Below, one piece after another: positions 36,827 to 47,898 of a stretch of DNA of 64,000 nt. The stretch is from Vibrio tasmaniensis (GTDB taxonomy: Bacteria > Pseudomonadota > Gammaproteobacteria > Enterobacterales > Vibrionaceae): positions 744,001 through 808,000 of the forward strand of contig NZ_AP025510.1 of NCBI RefSeq assembly GCF_024347635.1, written 5' to 3'. The notes below the pieces were generated by a model that was given only the letters and a program-made list of their open reading frames with translations, ran no database searches and had not been told where the DNA came from. The first letter of the stretch is position 1. Each line of letters opens with the position of its first letter. Both the position numbers and the translations under genes were made by a program.

Positions 36827-37852
36827 TTATGCGTGAAATGGGATTGAAGCTGACGGGATACAAAACTCTACGCTTAACTGATGAATTAGTGGCCAAGGCG
36901 ACTGTTCATATTGCGTTTTTGTCATCAATTCTGCTTGAGTGAGCAGCGCAAACAGGGAGTGTAATTGAGATATCGAAACTCTTGTTAGCGCGGCGTTATA
37001 AAGAGGTTTTTTAGATTGCCAGATACGGTGCTTTTCAAATACCTGCGTGATTGGCATCTGTTTCATTTGTTGCTGCATTTGTAATAGCAGAGCAAGCTCA
37101 CGTTGTATGCTGCGCAATAAGATAACGGGTTCGATACCTTCTGCTTCTAACTGACGCAGGATTCGTTGTGCGCGGTTGCCTTTGCCTGCTAATAACGCAT
37201 CACTCCAATGGAAGGGAGTAAAATGGTTGTGCCGACTCAGCGATTCTTCTAAGCGTACTAATGTGAGCTTTCCATCTGGGTATTGGAGAGCCAGTTTTTC
37301 TAGGCTTTGGGTGAGTGCAAATAGATTACCCTCATGCCATTGTGCCAGCATTTGTATCGCTTCAGGATCCGGTGACAAGCCGATTTGACGACAGCGCGTT
37401 TGGACAAATTGAGGCAATCGGCTAACGTCTGGGGTTAGGCAGCTGATCCAGTGACCCTGATTAGACAGCGCTTTAAACCACTTCGCACTTTCTTGAGCCT
37501 TAGTGAGCTTAGTGCCAATTAAGATCAATAGAATATCGTTGTGTATATGCTCAGAGATTGCGAGTAGCTCTTTTGCAATCGCCGCATTGACCCCGGACTC
37601 TGGTAATTCAAGTTCGATGACCTGACGACTAGAGAATAGGCTCAATGCTTGAGTGCAGTCGTAGACTTGATTCCAGTCCAAACTGCTATCAATAGCAAAG
37701 CGGTGGCGTTCTTCGAAGCCTTGCTCTTTGGCTGTCTTTTGAATCGCTTCTCGGCTTTCCTGCAGCAGTAAAGGTTCGTTACCAAAAATTAGGTAAACGT
37801 TACTTAACTGCTTAGCAAGTTGCTCAGATAAACGATCAGCAAAAATACGCAT
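36827..37852 (-). CDS. holA: DNA polymerase III delta subunit
   Basis: Clamp-loader wrench subunit that opens the sliding clamp. The 341-residue protein has the N-terminal VYLIFGNEPLLLQESREAI segment near residue 19 and the divergent AAA+ fold, with the C-terminal collar helices. It begins ten bases after lptE, the standard neighbour. Confidence 0.94.
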   Translation of the reverse strand: MRIFADRLSEQLAKQLSNVYLIFGNEPLLLQESREAIQKTAKEQGFEERHRFAIDSSLDWNQVYDCTQALSLFSSRQVIELELPESGVNAAIAKELLAISEHIHNDILLILIGTKLTKAQESAKWFKALSNQGHWISCLTPDVSRLPQFVQTRCRQIGLSPDPEAIQMLAQWHEGNLFALTQSLEKLALQYPDGKLTLVRLEESLSRHNHFTPFHWSDALLAGKGNRAQRILRQLEAEGIEPVILLRSIQRELALLLQMQQQMKQMPITQVFEKHRIWQSKKPLYNAALTRVSISQLHSLFALLTQAELMTKTQYEQSPWPLIHQLSVEFCIPSASIPFHA

Positions 37853-37861
37853 TAAATAAAC

Positions 37862-38530
37862 CTATTGCTCGACAGTTACGGCAGGCTCAGCATCAGGTGC
37901 TGCACTTGCGTCGATCTCAACGTCGTCAATTTCGATGTTCTTGATGTTGTATTGTTTCTCAAGCTCTTTCACTTGAACTTGTTCAAGTTCTTCTAGAGCC
38001 ATGTTATCCGCGGCAATAGTCGCTTTCAGACGGGCCATCTGGCGAAGGATTTGGCTTGTTGCCAACTTGCGCATCTCATCTTCAATCATGTCACGTTCAA
38101 CCGATTTCGCGAGCGCTGTTAGTGGGTTGTCTAAATAGCTTCGGGTTACGCTGGTTGAGAAGGTTTTGTCGCCTAGCTCTGGTATCGTCACACGATATGA
38201 TGCATTGAAAGTTAGCTCTTTTTCAGCGGCGCGAAGACCTGTTGTTTGTGAGCCTTGATAAAGAGACAAGGTTCGCTCACCGACGCCTTCACTAATGATG
38301 TGCAGGTTAGGCGTATTTTCTGCGGGCGGTACAATTTCGACATCAATCATACGCAGCTGGCTTTTCATCATACGTGTAAACGTACTGTATTGGTCGTAAC
38401 TGGTTACTGAGATCTTGTTGAGCTCTTCGGGAATGGAGTAATCACCACGTAGGTGGAAACCACAGGCACTTAATAGGCTAACGGTTAGAACAACAATAGT
38501 AACTTTCAATGAAGATAGTGTCAGGCGCAT
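37862..38530 (-). CDS. lptE: LPS-assembly lipoprotein LptE
   Basis: Outer-membrane lipoprotein that plugs the LptD barrel and helps insert lipopolysaccharide. The signal peptide ends in the lipobox LLSAC near residue 22, followed by GFHLRGDY, the family signature. At 222 residues it is longer than the enteric protein because of an acidic C-terminal tail of about 40 residues (VEIDASAAPDAEP), of unknown significance. Confidence 0.93.
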   Translation of the reverse strand: MRLTLSSLKVTIVVLTVSLLSACGFHLRGDYSIPEELNKISVTSYDQYSTFTRMMKSQLRMIDVEIVPPAENTPNLHIISEGVGERTLSLYQGSQTTGLRAAEKELTFNASYRVTIPELGDKTFSTSVTRSYLDNPLTALAKSVERDMIEDEMRKLATSQILRQMARLKATIAADNMALEELEQVQVKELEKQYNIKNIEIDDVEIDASAAPDAEPAVTVEQ

Positions 38531-38557
38531 TATTTTATGGCTCTCATGAAGGTAGAA

Positions 38558-38623
38558 TACTTATTTAAAGGCTTTAGTTCGTTCGCATTGTTGAGCTAAG
38601 AATCTAAAGCCTTTAAATAAGTA
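38558..38623. repeat. Perfect 20-bp inverted repeat between leuS and lptE
   Basis: The 20-mer at 38558-38577 is exactly complementary to 38604-38623 with a 26-base loop, giving a long AT-rich hairpin in the leuS-lptE spacer. No T run follows directly on either strand. Confidence 0.9.
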
Positions 38624-38653
38624 GACAGGGCGATGTTTCACTAGGTCTAAAGA

Positions 38654-38728
38654 CTGCTGAAAACGAAATAAGTTCGCTTCAGCAGTAATATGTGCAGACT
38701 AAAATGAATTAGCTCTTTTTAGTCTGCA
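38654..38728. other. Two further hairpins after leuS
   Basis: CTGCTGAA (38654-38661) pairs with TTCAGCAG (38678-38685), with additional inner pairs. TGCAGACTAAAA (38693-38704) pairs with TTTTAGTCTGCA (38717-38728). The second is nearest the leuS stop and may end or attenuate leuS transcription, though its T residues are inside the stem. Confidence 0.6.
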
Positions 38729-38760
38729 ACTGTTAGTTTGCCAATGTTAGCTAGCAAATA

Positions 38761-41337
38761 TTAGTTAGCTACGATGTTCAGAAGCTTGCCTGGTACGAAG
38801 ATAACTTTACGGATAGTTAAGCCATCTAGGAACTTCTTAGCGTTCTCATCGTTTAGACCAAGTTCACGAACTTGCTCTTCTGTCGCGTCAGCAGCAACCG
38901 TTAGTTTTGCTCGTAGCTTACCGTTGATCATGACAACGATAGTCTTCTCGTCTTCAACTAGCGCTTTCTCGTCAAACGTTGGCCATGTTGCTGAGTCTAC
39001 GTTTGATTCACCAAGTGCAATCCACATTTCGTAAGAGATGTGTGGCGTCATTGGGTAAAGCATGCGAACAACCGCTTTTAGCGCTTCATCAAGAATTGCA
39101 CGATCTTGTACCGATTCTTGAGGTGCTTTAGCTAGCTTGTTCATCAGTTCCATGATTGCAGCGATGGCAGTGTTGAATGTTTGGCGACGGCCGATATCGT
39201 CCGTTACTTTCGCGATAGTCTTGTGGATATCACGACGAAGTGCTTTTTGGTCGCCAGATAGCGCAGAAGCGTCAACAGATTCAGCAGCACCTTTAGCAGA
39301 GTGAGCATGAACCAGTTTCCAAACACGCTTAAGGAAACGGTTTGCACCTTCAACACCAGACTCTTGCCACTCAAGCGTCATGTCTGCAGGTGATGCAAAC
39401 ATCATGAATAGACGTACTGTATCAGCACCGTACTTGTCTACCATCTCTTGTGGGTCGATACCGTTGTTCTTAGACTTAGACATTTTGATCATGCCTGAGT
39501 GCTCAACGTCGCGGCCTTGGTTGTCGATTGCTTTTTCAATGCGACCTTTCGCGTCACGGTCGATAGTCACGTCAGTTGGAGCAATCCATTCTTTCGTGCC
39601 TTTCTCGTTCGTGTGGTAGAACGCGTCAGCTAGAACCATGCCTTGACATAGAAGTTGCTTGAACGGTTCATCAGATGTCACGTAACCCGCATCACGAAGA
39701 AGCTTGTGGAAGAAGCGAGAGTAAAGCAGGTGCATACATGCGTGCTCGATACCACCAACGTATTGGTCAACTGGCAACCAGTAGTTTGCTTTCTCTGGAT
39801 CTAGAATGTCGTCAGCTTGTGGTGAACAGTAACGTGCGTAGTACCATGAAGATTCCATGAACGTATCGAACGTATCAGTTTCACGTAGCGCTGGTTCGCC
39901 ATTGAATGTGGTTTCAGCCCAAGACTTATCCGCCTTGATTGGGCTAGTTACGCCATCCATTACTACATCTTCAGGAAGAATAACGGGCAGTTGGTCTGCT
40001 GGTACTGGATGAACTTCACCGTCTTCTGTCGTTACCATTGGGATTGGAGCACCCCAGTAACGCTGACGAGAAACACCCCAGTCACGTAGACGGAAGTTTA
40101 CTGTTTTCTTACCTTTGCCTTCAGCTTCAAGCTTCGCAGCGATTGCATCGAATGCTTCTTGGAATGCAAGACCATCGAATTCACCAGAATCGAACAGTAC
40201 ACCTTTCTCTGTGTAAGCCGCTTCAGACACGTCTAGCTCAGAACCATCTTCTGGCTTGATCACTGGGATGATATCGATTCCGTACTTAGTTGCGAATTCG
40301 TAGTCACGTTGGTCGTGAGCAGGAACCGCCATTACCGCACCTGTGCCGTAATCCATAAGTACGAAGTTTGCTACGTATACAGGAACAACACGACCGTTAA
40401 GAGGGTGGATAGCCGTTAGGCCTGTATCCATACCTTTCTTTTCCATCGTTGCAAGTTCAGCTTCAGCAACTTTAGTGTTACGACACTCTTCAACGAATGC
40501 AGCAAGCTCAGGGTTGTTCTGTGATGCTTTCTCTGCAAGAGGGTGACCTGCAGCGATACCAACGTAAGAAACACCCATTAGTGTGTCTGGACGTGTTGTG
40601 TACACTTCTAGCGGTGCTTCTTCACCGTTAACAGCGAAAGATAGCTCAACACCTTCAGAGCGGCCGATCCAGTTGCGCTGCATGGTCTTAACCATTTCAG
40701 GCCAACCTTCAAGGTTGTCTAGATCGTCTAGTAGCTCTTGAGCGTACTCAGTGATTTTTATGAACCACTGTGGAATTTTCTTTTGTTCTACTGGAGTATC
40801 ACAACGCCAGCAGCAACCGTCTTCTACTTGCTCGTTAGCAAGAACCGTTTGGTCGTTTGGACACCAGTTAACAGAAGAAGTCTTCTTGTAAACTAGGCCT
40901 TGTTCGTAAAGCTTAGTGAAGAACTCTTGTTCCCAACGGTAGTACTCAGGTGTACACGTTGCGAATTCACGTTTCCAGTCGTAACCAAAGCCTAAAAGTT
41001 TAAGCTGGTTTTTCATGTATTCGATGTTTTCGTAAGTCCACGGAGCAGGCGCTGTGTTGTTTTTAACAGCTGCGTTTTCTGCAGGTAGGCCGAATGCATC
41101 CCAACCAATGGGCTGCATTACGTTTTTGCCTTGTAGACGTTGGAAACGAGATACCACATCACCGATGGTGTAGTTACGCACGTGACCCATGTGCAGTCGG
41201 CCACTTGGGTAAGGGAACATAGAAAGACAGTAGAATTTTTCTTTATTTGGGTCTTCACTTACAACGAAAGTCTCGCTGTCATCCCAGTGTTGTTGAACCT
41301 TTTGTTCAATCTCTTGCGGGTTATATTGTTCTTGCAT
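38761..41337 (-). CDS. leuS: Leucyl-tRNA synthetase
   Basis: Class Ia synthetase, 858 residues. The HIGH-type motif is HMGHVRNY near residue 49, the zinc domain cysteines are in [12 protein letters not shown] and CCWRCD, an editing domain lies in about residues 220-420, and KMSKS is in [11 protein letters not shown] near residue 617. It charges, among others, the nine tRNA-Leu(UAG) genes found further right in this window. Confidence 0.98.
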   Translation of the reverse strand: MQEQYNPQEIEQKVQQHWDDSETFVVSEDPNKEKFYCLSMFPYPSGRLHMGHVRNYTIGDVVSRFQRLQGKNVMQPIGWDAFGLPAENAAVKNNTAPAPWTYENIEYMKNQLKLLGFGYDWKREFATCTPEYYRWEQEFFTKLYEQGLVYKKTSSVNWCPNDQTVLANEQVEDGCCWRCDTPVEQKKIPQWFIKITEYAQELLDDLDNLEGWPEMVKTMQRNWIGRSEGVELSFAVNGEEAPLEVYTTRPDTLMGVSYVGIAAGHPLAEKASQNNPELAAFVEECRNTKVAEAELATMEKKGMDTGLTAIHPLNGRVVPVYVANFVLMDYGTGAVMAVPAHDQRDYEFATKYGIDIIPVIKPEDGSELDVSEAAYTEKGVLFDSGEFDGLAFQEAFDAIAAKLEAEGKGKKTVNFRLRDWGVSRQRYWGAPIPMVTTEDGEVHPVPADQLPVILPEDVVMDGVTSPIKADKSWAETTFNGEPALRETDTFDTFMESSWYYARYCSPQADDILDPEKANYWLPVDQYVGGIEHACMHLLYSRFFHKLLRDAGYVTSDEPFKQLLCQGMVLADAFYHTNEKGTKEWIAPTDVTIDRDAKGRIEKAIDNQGRDVEHSGMIKMSKSKNNGIDPQEMVDKYGADTVRLFMMFASPADMTLEWQESGVEGANRFLKRVWKLVHAHSAKGAAESVDASALSGDQKALRRDIHKTIAKVTDDIGRRQTFNTAIAAIMELMNKLAKAPQESVQDRAILDEALKAVVRMLYPMTPHISYEMWIALGESNVDSATWPTFDEKALVEDEKTIVVMINGKLRAKLTVAADATEEQVRELGLNDENAKKFLDGLTIRKVIFVPGKLLNIVAN

Positions 41338-41441
41338 CGATGGTATCCGGTTATCTTGGAATTTGTGAGTTCGGTTAGAACAGAATCTTACAGATCGTCA
41401 TAGAATACCTAAAGGAGCTGAGTACAACAATAGTTATACCC

Positions 41442-41520
41442 TTCATACTTGCAGTTGCAGCCTAGTAGATAGCTTAATTTCCACTGAATTTCGTAGGGCA
41501 ACTATATTTAAGAGTATGAA
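41442..41520. repeat. Possible short Vibrio intergenic repeat with inverted ends
   Basis: TTCATACT (41442-41449) and AGTATGAA (41513-41520) are inverted ends of a 79-bp stretch in the leuS-ybeL divergent gap. The sequence resembles dispersed intergenic repeats of vibrios, but I cannot prove dispersion from one window. Confidence 0.35.
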
Positions 41521-41599
41521 TTACATTTGTTTGTAAGCCGGAGTGCATTGCAGCGCATCCGTTTGCTTACTAAAAGGTGGTTATCTTAAGGAGGTTGTT

Positions 41600-42070
41600 A
41601 TGCCGAAGAAAAAAGCGCTCTATGAAGAAGTCGTCGAAGAGGTGATTGAAACGCTGAAGCATAGTCCTGAAGAGCTCAACAACAAAATCGAAACGTCAGG
41701 TAAGTATGCGAAAGCAGCCAATGATATGACCAAAGACGAATTGTCATTGATTTCGGCCTACGTGAAGTCGGACTTAAAAGAGTTCTCCGAAAGCTATGAA
41801 GAGAGTAAAGGTGGTCCATTTTATTTGATGATTACAGACTCTATTTGGCAAGGACTCTTGGACATCACTGATCGTACTAAGGTGGAGTGGGTTGAACTGT
41901 TCCAAGATCTAGAACACCAAGGCTTGTATCAAGTGGGTGAAGTCATTGGTTTAGGCACCTTGGTATGTGACGAGTGTGGTCATCAAACCGAATATAATCA
42001 CCCAACCAATATCATTCCATGCATTAAATGTGGCTCTACAGGGTTTAGCCGAAAAGCCCTTAAGCCGTAA
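41600..42070 (+). CDS. ybeL: DUF1451 zinc-ribbon protein YbeL
   Basis: Cytoplasmic 156-residue protein of unknown function. A helical N-terminal two-thirds is followed by a C-terminal zinc ribbon with CDECG and CIKCG pairs. The ATG at 41600 has a perfect AAGGAGG site (41588-41594); an upstream in-frame start at 41543 is rejected. It diverges from leuS, as in E. coli. Confidence 0.9.
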   Translation: MPKKKALYEEVVEEVIETLKHSPEELNNKIETSGKYAKAANDMTKDELSLISAYVKSDLKEFSESYEESKGGPFYLMITDSIWQGLLDITDRTKVEWVELFQDLEHQGLYQVGEVIGLGTLVCDECGHQTEYNHPTNIIPCIKCGSTGFSRKALKP

Positions 42071-42101
42071 CCATAGCGCTGTCAACGTAAACCACAGCAA
42101 T

Positions 42102-42131
42102 AAAAAAGGGTTGACCCAATCAGTCAACCCT
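42102..42131 (-). terminator. Terminator after lnt
   Basis: AGGGTTGAC pairs with GTCAACCCT over a seven-base loop, with six T residues following on the minus strand. It also lies just beyond the ybeL stop. Confidence 0.85.
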
Positions 42132-42144
42132 CTAATCACTTTTC

Positions 42145-42165
42145 TTCGAATTTCGAATTTCGAAT
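42145..42165. repeat. Heptamer short tandem repeat at the lnt stop codon
   Basis: Three exact copies of TTCGAAT, directly abutting the lnt stop codon at 42166. Confidence 0.85.
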
Positions 42166-43683
42166 CTAGCTTTTGGGCTTTCTTATTACCCAACCCATCA
42201 CTAAGCTGAGCATCGCCCAAATATACAGTGGCCAAGTACCTACTGTGTGATAAGGCGTTTGACCATCCGTTGAAATGAGTTCAGCTTTTAATACTGCTGT
42301 TTCAAACTGAGGCACTTGTTTGATGATGTTGCCTTTGTAATCGGTAACTGCAGTCACACCATTGTTGGTAGAGCGAATAACTGGCTTACCAAGCTCCAGA
42401 GCACGCATCTGTGCGATTTCCATGTGTTGCAACGGGCCAATAGAACGACCAAACCACGCATCGTTAGAGAGCGTGAGGATAAAGTCAGTTTCATCTGTTA
42501 CGTTCTGCCTAACTTGATCATTAAAGATGATCTCGTAACACAACGCAGGCGCTAGATGGCGACCATTTGCCACGATGTTTGGTTGAACAAAGTCGCCACG
42601 GCTAAATGATGACATTGGCAAGTTAAAGAAAGGTGCTAATGGGCGCAAGATATCTTCAAACGGAACAAACTCACCAAACGGTAACAGGTGGTGTTTATGG
42701 TAGCGTTCGTCTGGATCGTAGCTGTACTCACCATATGGATTAACACCGAGAGAAAGAACACTGTTGTAGTATTTCTTATCTTCAGACTGATTCAGCACAC
42801 CTGTAATGATCGAGCTGTTGTTCATCTTCGCTGCGCTATCTATGTTGCGTAGGAAAGATGGAATCTCAACTTCGAATGCTGGAATAGCCGCTTCAGGCCA
42901 GATGATGATATCGGCGTCCCAGTTTTCTCTGCTTAGGTCGGTGTACTTCATCATGGTTGGCCAGCGATGACTCGGCAGCCATTTGCTGTCTTGATCGACG
43001 TTGCCTTGTATTAAGACGACTGACGTAGTTTTTTCAGGGTTCGGCGTGACCCAATCGATGTTGCGAATACCAAAGCCAGCGCAAAATACGACAGCAGGAA
43101 TAATAGCGACACTCCATGCCCTGTTAACAATCGCGTAAGCGAATGCAGAGGCTGAAACAATGATCGCTAAAGTTACTAGCTCCACGCCGCCAATCGGTGC
43201 GAATGAACCTAATGGCGAATCGATTTGGCTATAGCCTAACCAAAGCCACGGGAAGCCCGTCATTACCCAGCCACGTAGCCAATCACTGATTAACCATAAT
43301 GCAGGAGCTGCGAGGAAAAATCGGCTTAGGTTATTGGCAGGGAAGAACTTGTTCAAACTCCAGGTAAATAGGCCTGAATAAACCGCTAGGTAGCCAACGA
43401 GCAATGCCATCAAAAATAGGTTGGCTGCCAGTGGCATACCGCCAAAACCATCAATGCTGACGTATACCCAGCTGATACCTGTCGTGAATTGACCTAAACC
43501 CCATGCGTAGCCAATCCAAAGCGCACTTTTAGGAGGGCGGTTGTGGATCAGTAACAGCAACAACGCTGGGCTGAGAATAGCAAGAGGCCATATAGAGTAT
43601 GGAGCGAATGAAAGGGTGGTTATAGCGCCAACAAAAACGGCCGCAAGCGGCCGTAATAGGCGATGAATAAAGGTCTTAGTCAT
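42166..43683 (-). CDS. lnt: Apolipoprotein N-acyltransferase
   Basis: Inner-membrane enzyme that adds the third acyl chain to lipoproteins before Lol export. The 505-residue protein has about seven N-terminal membrane segments and a periplasmic nitrilase-type domain whose triad is visible: glutamate in IWPEAAIP near residue 262, a lysine in the HHLLPFGEF region, and cysteine in ALCYEIIF near residue 383. It follows corC, the usual neighbour. Confidence 0.96.
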   Translation of the reverse strand: MTKTFIHRLLRPLAAVFVGAITTLSFAPYSIWPLAILSPALLLLLIHNRPPKSALWIGYAWGLGQFTTGISWVYVSIDGFGGMPLAANLFLMALLVGYLAVYSGLFTWSLNKFFPANNLSRFFLAAPALWLISDWLRGWVMTGFPWLWLGYSQIDSPLGSFAPIGGVELVTLAIIVSASAFAYAIVNRAWSVAIIPAVVFCAGFGIRNIDWVTPNPEKTTSVVLIQGNVDQDSKWLPSHRWPTMMKYTDLSRENWDADIIIWPEAAIPAFEVEIPSFLRNIDSAAKMNNSSIITGVLNQSEDKKYYNSVLSLGVNPYGEYSYDPDERYHKHHLLPFGEFVPFEDILRPLAPFFNLPMSSFSRGDFVQPNIVANGRHLAPALCYEIIFNDQVRQNVTDETDFILTLSNDAWFGRSIGPLQHMEIAQMRALELGKPVIRSTNNGVTAVTDYKGNIIKQVPQFETAVLKAELISTDGQTPYHTVGTWPLYIWAMLSLVMGWVIRKPKS

Positions 43684-43715
43684 CTAATTTCTGTCATCTC
43701 TTTAGAGAGAAGTTG

Positions 43716-44606
43716 TTATTCTTCGATAGTCGGAAGAGGCTGTTCGTCAGGAATGGTTACCTGTAGCTGAATCACTCGGCGGTTATCTGCGGATGTTATT
43801 TTGAAATGGTAGTTTTCAATCTCTACAATTTCGCCACGAACTGGCAGGTGACCGAGCGCTGTCATAACCATGCCGCCTACCGTATCCACTTCATCGTCAC
43901 TAAAGGCAGTGTTAAACGTATCGTTGAACTCTTCAATAGTGGTTAAAGCTTTTACAGAGAAGGTATGCTTACTCAGCTTACGAATATCTAGCTCTTCTTC
44001 ATCGTCGAACTCGTCTTCAATTTCACCAACGATTTCTTCGAGGATATCTTCAATGGTTACCAGGCCAGAAACTCCGCCAAACTCATCGACAACGATAGAC
44101 ATGTGGTAACGCTCTTCTTGGAACTCCTTAAGCAGGCGATCAACTCGCTTACTTTCAGGAACAACCACGACAGGGCGAATCACTTGTTCGATATCAAATG
44201 GGGCACTTTCTGAACCCAAATACTTAAGTAGGTCCTTCGCTAATAGAATGCCTTCAACATGGTCTTTATCTTCACTGATCACTGGGTAGCGAGAGTGTTG
44301 AGCATCAGTAATAAGCGCAATCAATGTATCTAAATCATCGGTGCGTTCAACTGTAACCATTTGAGAGCGAGGCAGCATGATATCGCGTACTCGCATCTCT
44401 GAAATTTCCATAACACCCTCGAGCATGTCGCGCGTGTCGTGGTCAATTAGGTCATTAATTTCTGAGTCGCGGATTACATCTACGAGCTCTTGGCGATCTT
44501 TTACTTCACCTTGAAATAGTTGGCCTAGGCGTTCAAAGAAGGACTTTCTACTCGGACCTTCAGATTTTTTACTTCCCTCAGAAGTGGGGGGGTTACCTTC
44601 GTTCAT
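43716..44606 (-). CDS. corC: CNNM/CorC-family CBS domain protein
   Basis: Cytosolic 296-residue protein with paired CBS domains (about residues 70-190) and a C-terminal CorC/HlyC transporter-associated domain. It was named for effects on magnesium and cobalt efflux with CorA; the mechanism is unclear. The acidic tract [18 protein letters not shown] precedes the last domain. It lies between ybeY and lnt. Confidence 0.93.
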   Translation of the reverse strand: MNEGNPPTSEGSKKSEGPSRKSFFERLGQLFQGEVKDRQELVDVIRDSEINDLIDHDTRDMLEGVMEISEMRVRDIMLPRSQMVTVERTDDLDTLIALITDAQHSRYPVISEDKDHVEGILLAKDLLKYLGSESAPFDIEQVIRPVVVVPESKRVDRLLKEFQEERYHMSIVVDEFGGVSGLVTIEDILEEIVGEIEDEFDDEEELDIRKLSKHTFSVKALTTIEEFNDTFNTAFSDDEVDTVGGMVMTALGHLPVRGEIVEIENYHFKITSADNRRVIQLQVTIPDEQPLPTIEE

Positions 44607-44726
44607 GATTTCTCAAAAAATAACGCTATCAGAAGTGTGATAGCACACGTTACAACTCAGATTCCTGCGAAAATTACAGGTTCGATGAGTCATTGTTTCT
44701 CTGCAACCTACTTTACTAGAATCGAT

Positions 44727-45188
44727 TTACTTTTCTAGAATATACGGGTCTTCAAACCCCATAGTTTGCATGATTTCTGTTTCGAGTGACTCCATCTCTT
44801 CAGCTTCATCATCTTCGATATGATCATAACCTAGCAGATGCAGACTGCCATGTACAACCATATGAGCCCAGTGTGCTAGCAGAGGCTTACTTTGCTCTTC
44901 TGCTTCTTTTTCGACAACTTGGCGGCAGATAATAAGGTCACCCAGTAGATCTAATTCCATTCCTGGTGGCGCTTCAAATGGAAAAGACAGCACGTTAGTT
45001 GGCTTATCTTTTCCACGATAGTCATGATTGAGCTGGTGGCTCTCTTCTGTATCAACAATACGAACGGTGAGCTCGGCATTCTCTTGAAACTGAGGAATTG
45101 TCTTATCCAACCAAAGCTGAATATCTTGCTCAGTTGGAAGACCTTGCTCACTTTCGACTGCTAATTGCAGGTCTAGTTCAATAGACAT
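44727..45188 (-). CDS. ybeY: Endoribonuclease YbeY
   Basis: Metal-dependent RNase for 16S rRNA 3'-end maturation and ribosome quality control. At 153 residues it holds the three-histidine zinc motif [11 protein letters not shown] near residue 114. It begins directly after the phoH-like gene with no gap, so the pair is probably translationally coupled. Confidence 0.95.
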   Translation of the reverse strand: MSIELDLQLAVESEQGLPTEQDIQLWLDKTIPQFQENAELTVRIVDTEESHQLNHDYRGKDKPTNVLSFPFEAPPGMELDLLGDLIICRQVVEKEAEEQSKPLLAHWAHMVVHGSLHLLGYDHIEDDEAEEMESLETEIMQTMGFEDPYILEK

Positions 45189-46310
45189 CTATTTATCACC
45201 TTGATCTGCAATGACAGAACTATCTTGTGTTGCTAATTGTGTCGTAACAGCTTGCTGAGCCTCAAGAAGCTTGGCTTCTCTTTCTTCTCGTTTGCGCTTT
45301 TCAAACTCTTTGCGTTCTTTCTGGTCTTTCGCTTCCCACTTCTCGTATGCATTGACGATACGGGCAACCACAGGGTGACGAACGACGTCTTCAGACATGA
45401 AGAAGTTAAAGCTAATGTCATCAACGTCACTGAGTACTTCAGTTGCATGACGTAGACCTGACTTAGCTCCACGAGGTAAATCGATTTGCGTAATATCACC
45501 TGTGATCACAGCGCGTGAGTTAAAGCCGATACGGGTTAAGAACATCTTCATCTGTTCTACCGTGGTGTTTTGGCTCTCATCAAGAATGATAAACGCATCA
45601 TTCAGTGTACGACCACGCATGTAAGCCAGAGGTGCAACTTCAATCACGTTACGTTCAATCAGCTTCTCAACTCGCTCAAAGCCAAGCATTTCAAACAGTG
45701 CATCGTAAAGCGGACGCAAATATGGGTCTACTTTTTGGCTTAAATCACCCGGTAGGAAACCAAGCTTCTCACCAGCTTCAACAGCAGGACGAGTCAGTAG
45801 GATTCGACGAACTTCTTGACGTTCAAGTGCGTCAACCGCAGCCGCAACAGCTAAGTACGTTTTACCAGTACCAGCAGGTCCAATACCAAAAGTGATGTCA
45901 TGAGTGACCATGTTCATTAGATATTGTGCTTGGTTTGGCGTGCGAGGTTTGATAACGCCTTTTTTAGTCTTAATGGTCACTTCTTTGCCGTAGTCGATTT
46001 CAGCCTCGACGTGTTGCTCCAAAATACCAGACTCAGTGATCGCCAGATGCACTTGCTCTGGTTCGATATCGATTATGTTGTCTTTAACTGGAGCCGTATC
46101 AACATAGAGGTGTTTGATGATGCCTAAAGCGGCGGCTGTAGTATGAGGCTTACCGACAATCGTAAAAAAGTTGCTACGGTAATTAATCTCAACGCCCAGA
46201 CGACGCTCAAGATGCTTAATGTTGTCGTCAAATGGTCCGCATAAACTTGCCAAGCGCTTGTTGTCTGCTGGCTCTAGATTTATCTCTAAGGTAACAATTT
46301 TATTGCTCAA
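45189..46310 (-). CDS. ybeZ: PhoH-like ATPase YbeZ
   Basis: Cytosolic P-loop ATPase of 373 residues, thought to work with YbeY in RNA metabolism. An N-terminal KH-like segment precedes the Walker A GPAGTGKT near residue 144 and Walker B IILDESQNTT near residue 242. The C-terminal about 50 residues form a charged coiled tail (KEFEKRKREEREAK) and a glutamine/threonine-rich end. Confidence 0.94.
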   Translation of the reverse strand: MSNKIVTLEINLEPADNKRLASLCGPFDDNIKHLERRLGVEINYRSNFFTIVGKPHTTAAALGIIKHLYVDTAPVKDNIIDIEPEQVHLAITESGILEQHVEAEIDYGKEVTIKTKKGVIKPRTPNQAQYLMNMVTHDITFGIGPAGTGKTYLAVAAAVDALERQEVRRILLTRPAVEAGEKLGFLPGDLSQKVDPYLRPLYDALFEMLGFERVEKLIERNVIEVAPLAYMRGRTLNDAFIILDESQNTTVEQMKMFLTRIGFNSRAVITGDITQIDLPRGAKSGLRHATEVLSDVDDISFNFFMSEDVVRHPVVARIVNAYEKWEAKDQKERKEFEKRKREEREAKLLEAQQAVTTQLATQDSSVIADQGDK

Positions 46311-46357
46311 ATTAGCCTCTCATTTTGTGCCACTCACTCTTAAATATAAAAAAGAGC

Positions 46358-46384
46358 AAAAAGCCCGATTTAGACCGGGCTTTT
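46358..46384 (-). terminator. Terminator after miaB
   Basis: AAAAGCCCG (46359-46367) pairs with CGGGCTTTT (46376-46384), with T residues following on the minus strand. It separates miaB from the ybeZ-ybeY-corC-lnt group. Confidence 0.85.
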
Positions 46385-46473
46385 GATGGTGATATCCCTA
46401 TTTCTAAGATGGTCACTTAGTTAGGTAATTTCAAGCTTTGTGTTTGCGCTTTGTGCTCAAACAGTTGTATTGC

Positions 46474-47898
46474 CTATGGCGTAAATGTCGCTACACCTAG
46501 CTCGTCTTCACGTTTTGTTTTTTCCATCATTTCTGCTGGAGTCATTACAACGCGTAGACCCATGTCTTTTTCTGTACGAACCAGTTCACCACGTAGTGAG
46601 TTAGTGTAAACCTCAGTGATCTTCACATCTACAAACTGACCGATTAGGTCTGCAGAACCTTCGAAGTTCACAACACGGCTGTTTTCAGTACGGCCACGCA
46701 GTTCCATGAGATTCTTTCTTGATGGACCTTCAACAAGAATACGCTGCTCTGTGCCTAGCATTAGACGAGAGAAACGCATAGCTTGTGTGTTTACTGTTTG
46801 TTGCAGTTCGTACAGACGATCTTTTTTCTCTTGTGCTGGTACATCACATGGGTAATCTGCCGCTGGCGTACCTGGACGTGGAGAGAAAACAAAGCTGAAG
46901 CTCATATCGAAATCAACTTCTTTGATCAGCTTCATCGTATCTTGGAAGTCTTGCTTAGACTCACCAGGGAAACCAACAATAAAGTCAGAGCTGATTTGAA
47001 TATCAGGACGAGCTTTACGCAGTTTACGAATGATAGATTTGTATTCAATTGCCGTATGTGGACGCTTCATCATTGTTAGAATGCGGTCACTACCACTTTG
47101 TACTGGTAAGTGAAGGAAGCTCACTAGTTCAGGTGTGTCTTTGTAAACTTCAATAATGTCGTCGCCGAACTCAAGCGGGTGGCTTGTTGTGAAACGAATA
47201 CGGTCGATACCATCAATAGACGCAACTAGGCGAAGTAGTTCTGCAAATGTGCAGATGTCACCTTCGTGAGTTGGACCACGGAATGCGTTTACGTTTTGGC
47301 CAAGTAGGTTTACTTCACGTACACCTTGTTCTGCTAGTTGTGCAACTTCGTAGAGTACATCATCCATTGGACGGCTAACTTCTTCACCACGAGTATATGG
47401 CACAACACAGTAAGTACAGTACTTAGAACAACCTTCCATGATAGAAACGTAGGCTGTTGCGCCGTCTGCTTTTGGCTCAGGCAGGTTATCGAACTTTTCG
47501 ATCTCAGGGAATGAGATATCCATTACAGGCTTTTCGTTAGACAGTGATGACTTAATCATCTCAGGCAGACGGTGTAATGTTTGTGGGCCAAAGATAACGT
47601 CTACGTACGGTGCACGTTGACGAATGTGATCACCTTCTTGAGTTGCTACACAGCCACCCACACCGATCACCACACCTTCTTTTTTATCTTTAAGCGTTTT
47701 CCAACGACCAAGCTGGTGGAATACTTTTTCTTGCGCTTTTTCGCGGATAGAACAAGTATTCAATAGTAGTACGTCTGCTTCCTCAGGTACTTCAGTTAGC
47801 TCATAGCCATTTGCAGCGTTAAGCAGGTCGGCCATTTTTGATGAATCGTATTCATTCATCTGACAGCCCCAAGTTTTAATTAGCAGTTTCTTACTCAT
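46474..47898 (-). CDS. miaB: tRNA-2-methylthio-N6-dimethylallyladenosine synthase MiaB
   Basis: Radical-SAM methylthiotransferase that modifies A37 of tRNAs reading UNN codons. The 474-residue protein has the N-terminal cluster cysteines in [21 protein letters not shown] and VGGCVA, the radical-SAM motif CSKYCTYC near residue 157, and a C-terminal TRAM domain. It diverges from ubiF, as in E. coli. The 308-bp gap contains only a short 5-bp hairpin with T residues (48108-48125) of uncertain meaning. Confidence 0.97.
   Translation of the reverse strand: MSKKLLIKTWGCQMNEYDSSKMADLLNAANGYELTEVPEEADVLLLNTCSIREKAQEKVFHQLGRWKTLKDKKEGVVIGVGGCVATQEGDHIRQRAPYVDVIFGPQTLHRLPEMIKSSLSNEKPVMDISFPEIEKFDNLPEPKADGATAYVSIMEGCSKYCTYCVVPYTRGEEVSRPMDDVLYEVAQLAEQGVREVNLLGQNVNAFRGPTHEGDICTFAELLRLVASIDGIDRIRFTTSHPLEFGDDIIEVYKDTPELVSFLHLPVQSGSDRILTMMKRPHTAIEYKSIIRKLRKARPDIQISSDFIVGFPGESKQDFQDTMKLIKEVDFDMSFSFVFSPRPGTPAADYPCDVPAQEKKDRLYELQQTVNTQAMRFSRLMLGTEQRILVEGPSRKNLMELRGRTENSRVVNFEGSADLIGQFVDVKITEVYTNSLRGELVRTEKDMGLRVVMTPAEMMEKTKREDELGVATFTP

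Noticed and set aside
41951..42235. 94-codon minus-strand ORF across the ybeL 3' end
   Set aside because: It reads through the lnt terminator hairpin and tandem repeat and overlaps both real genes out of frame.
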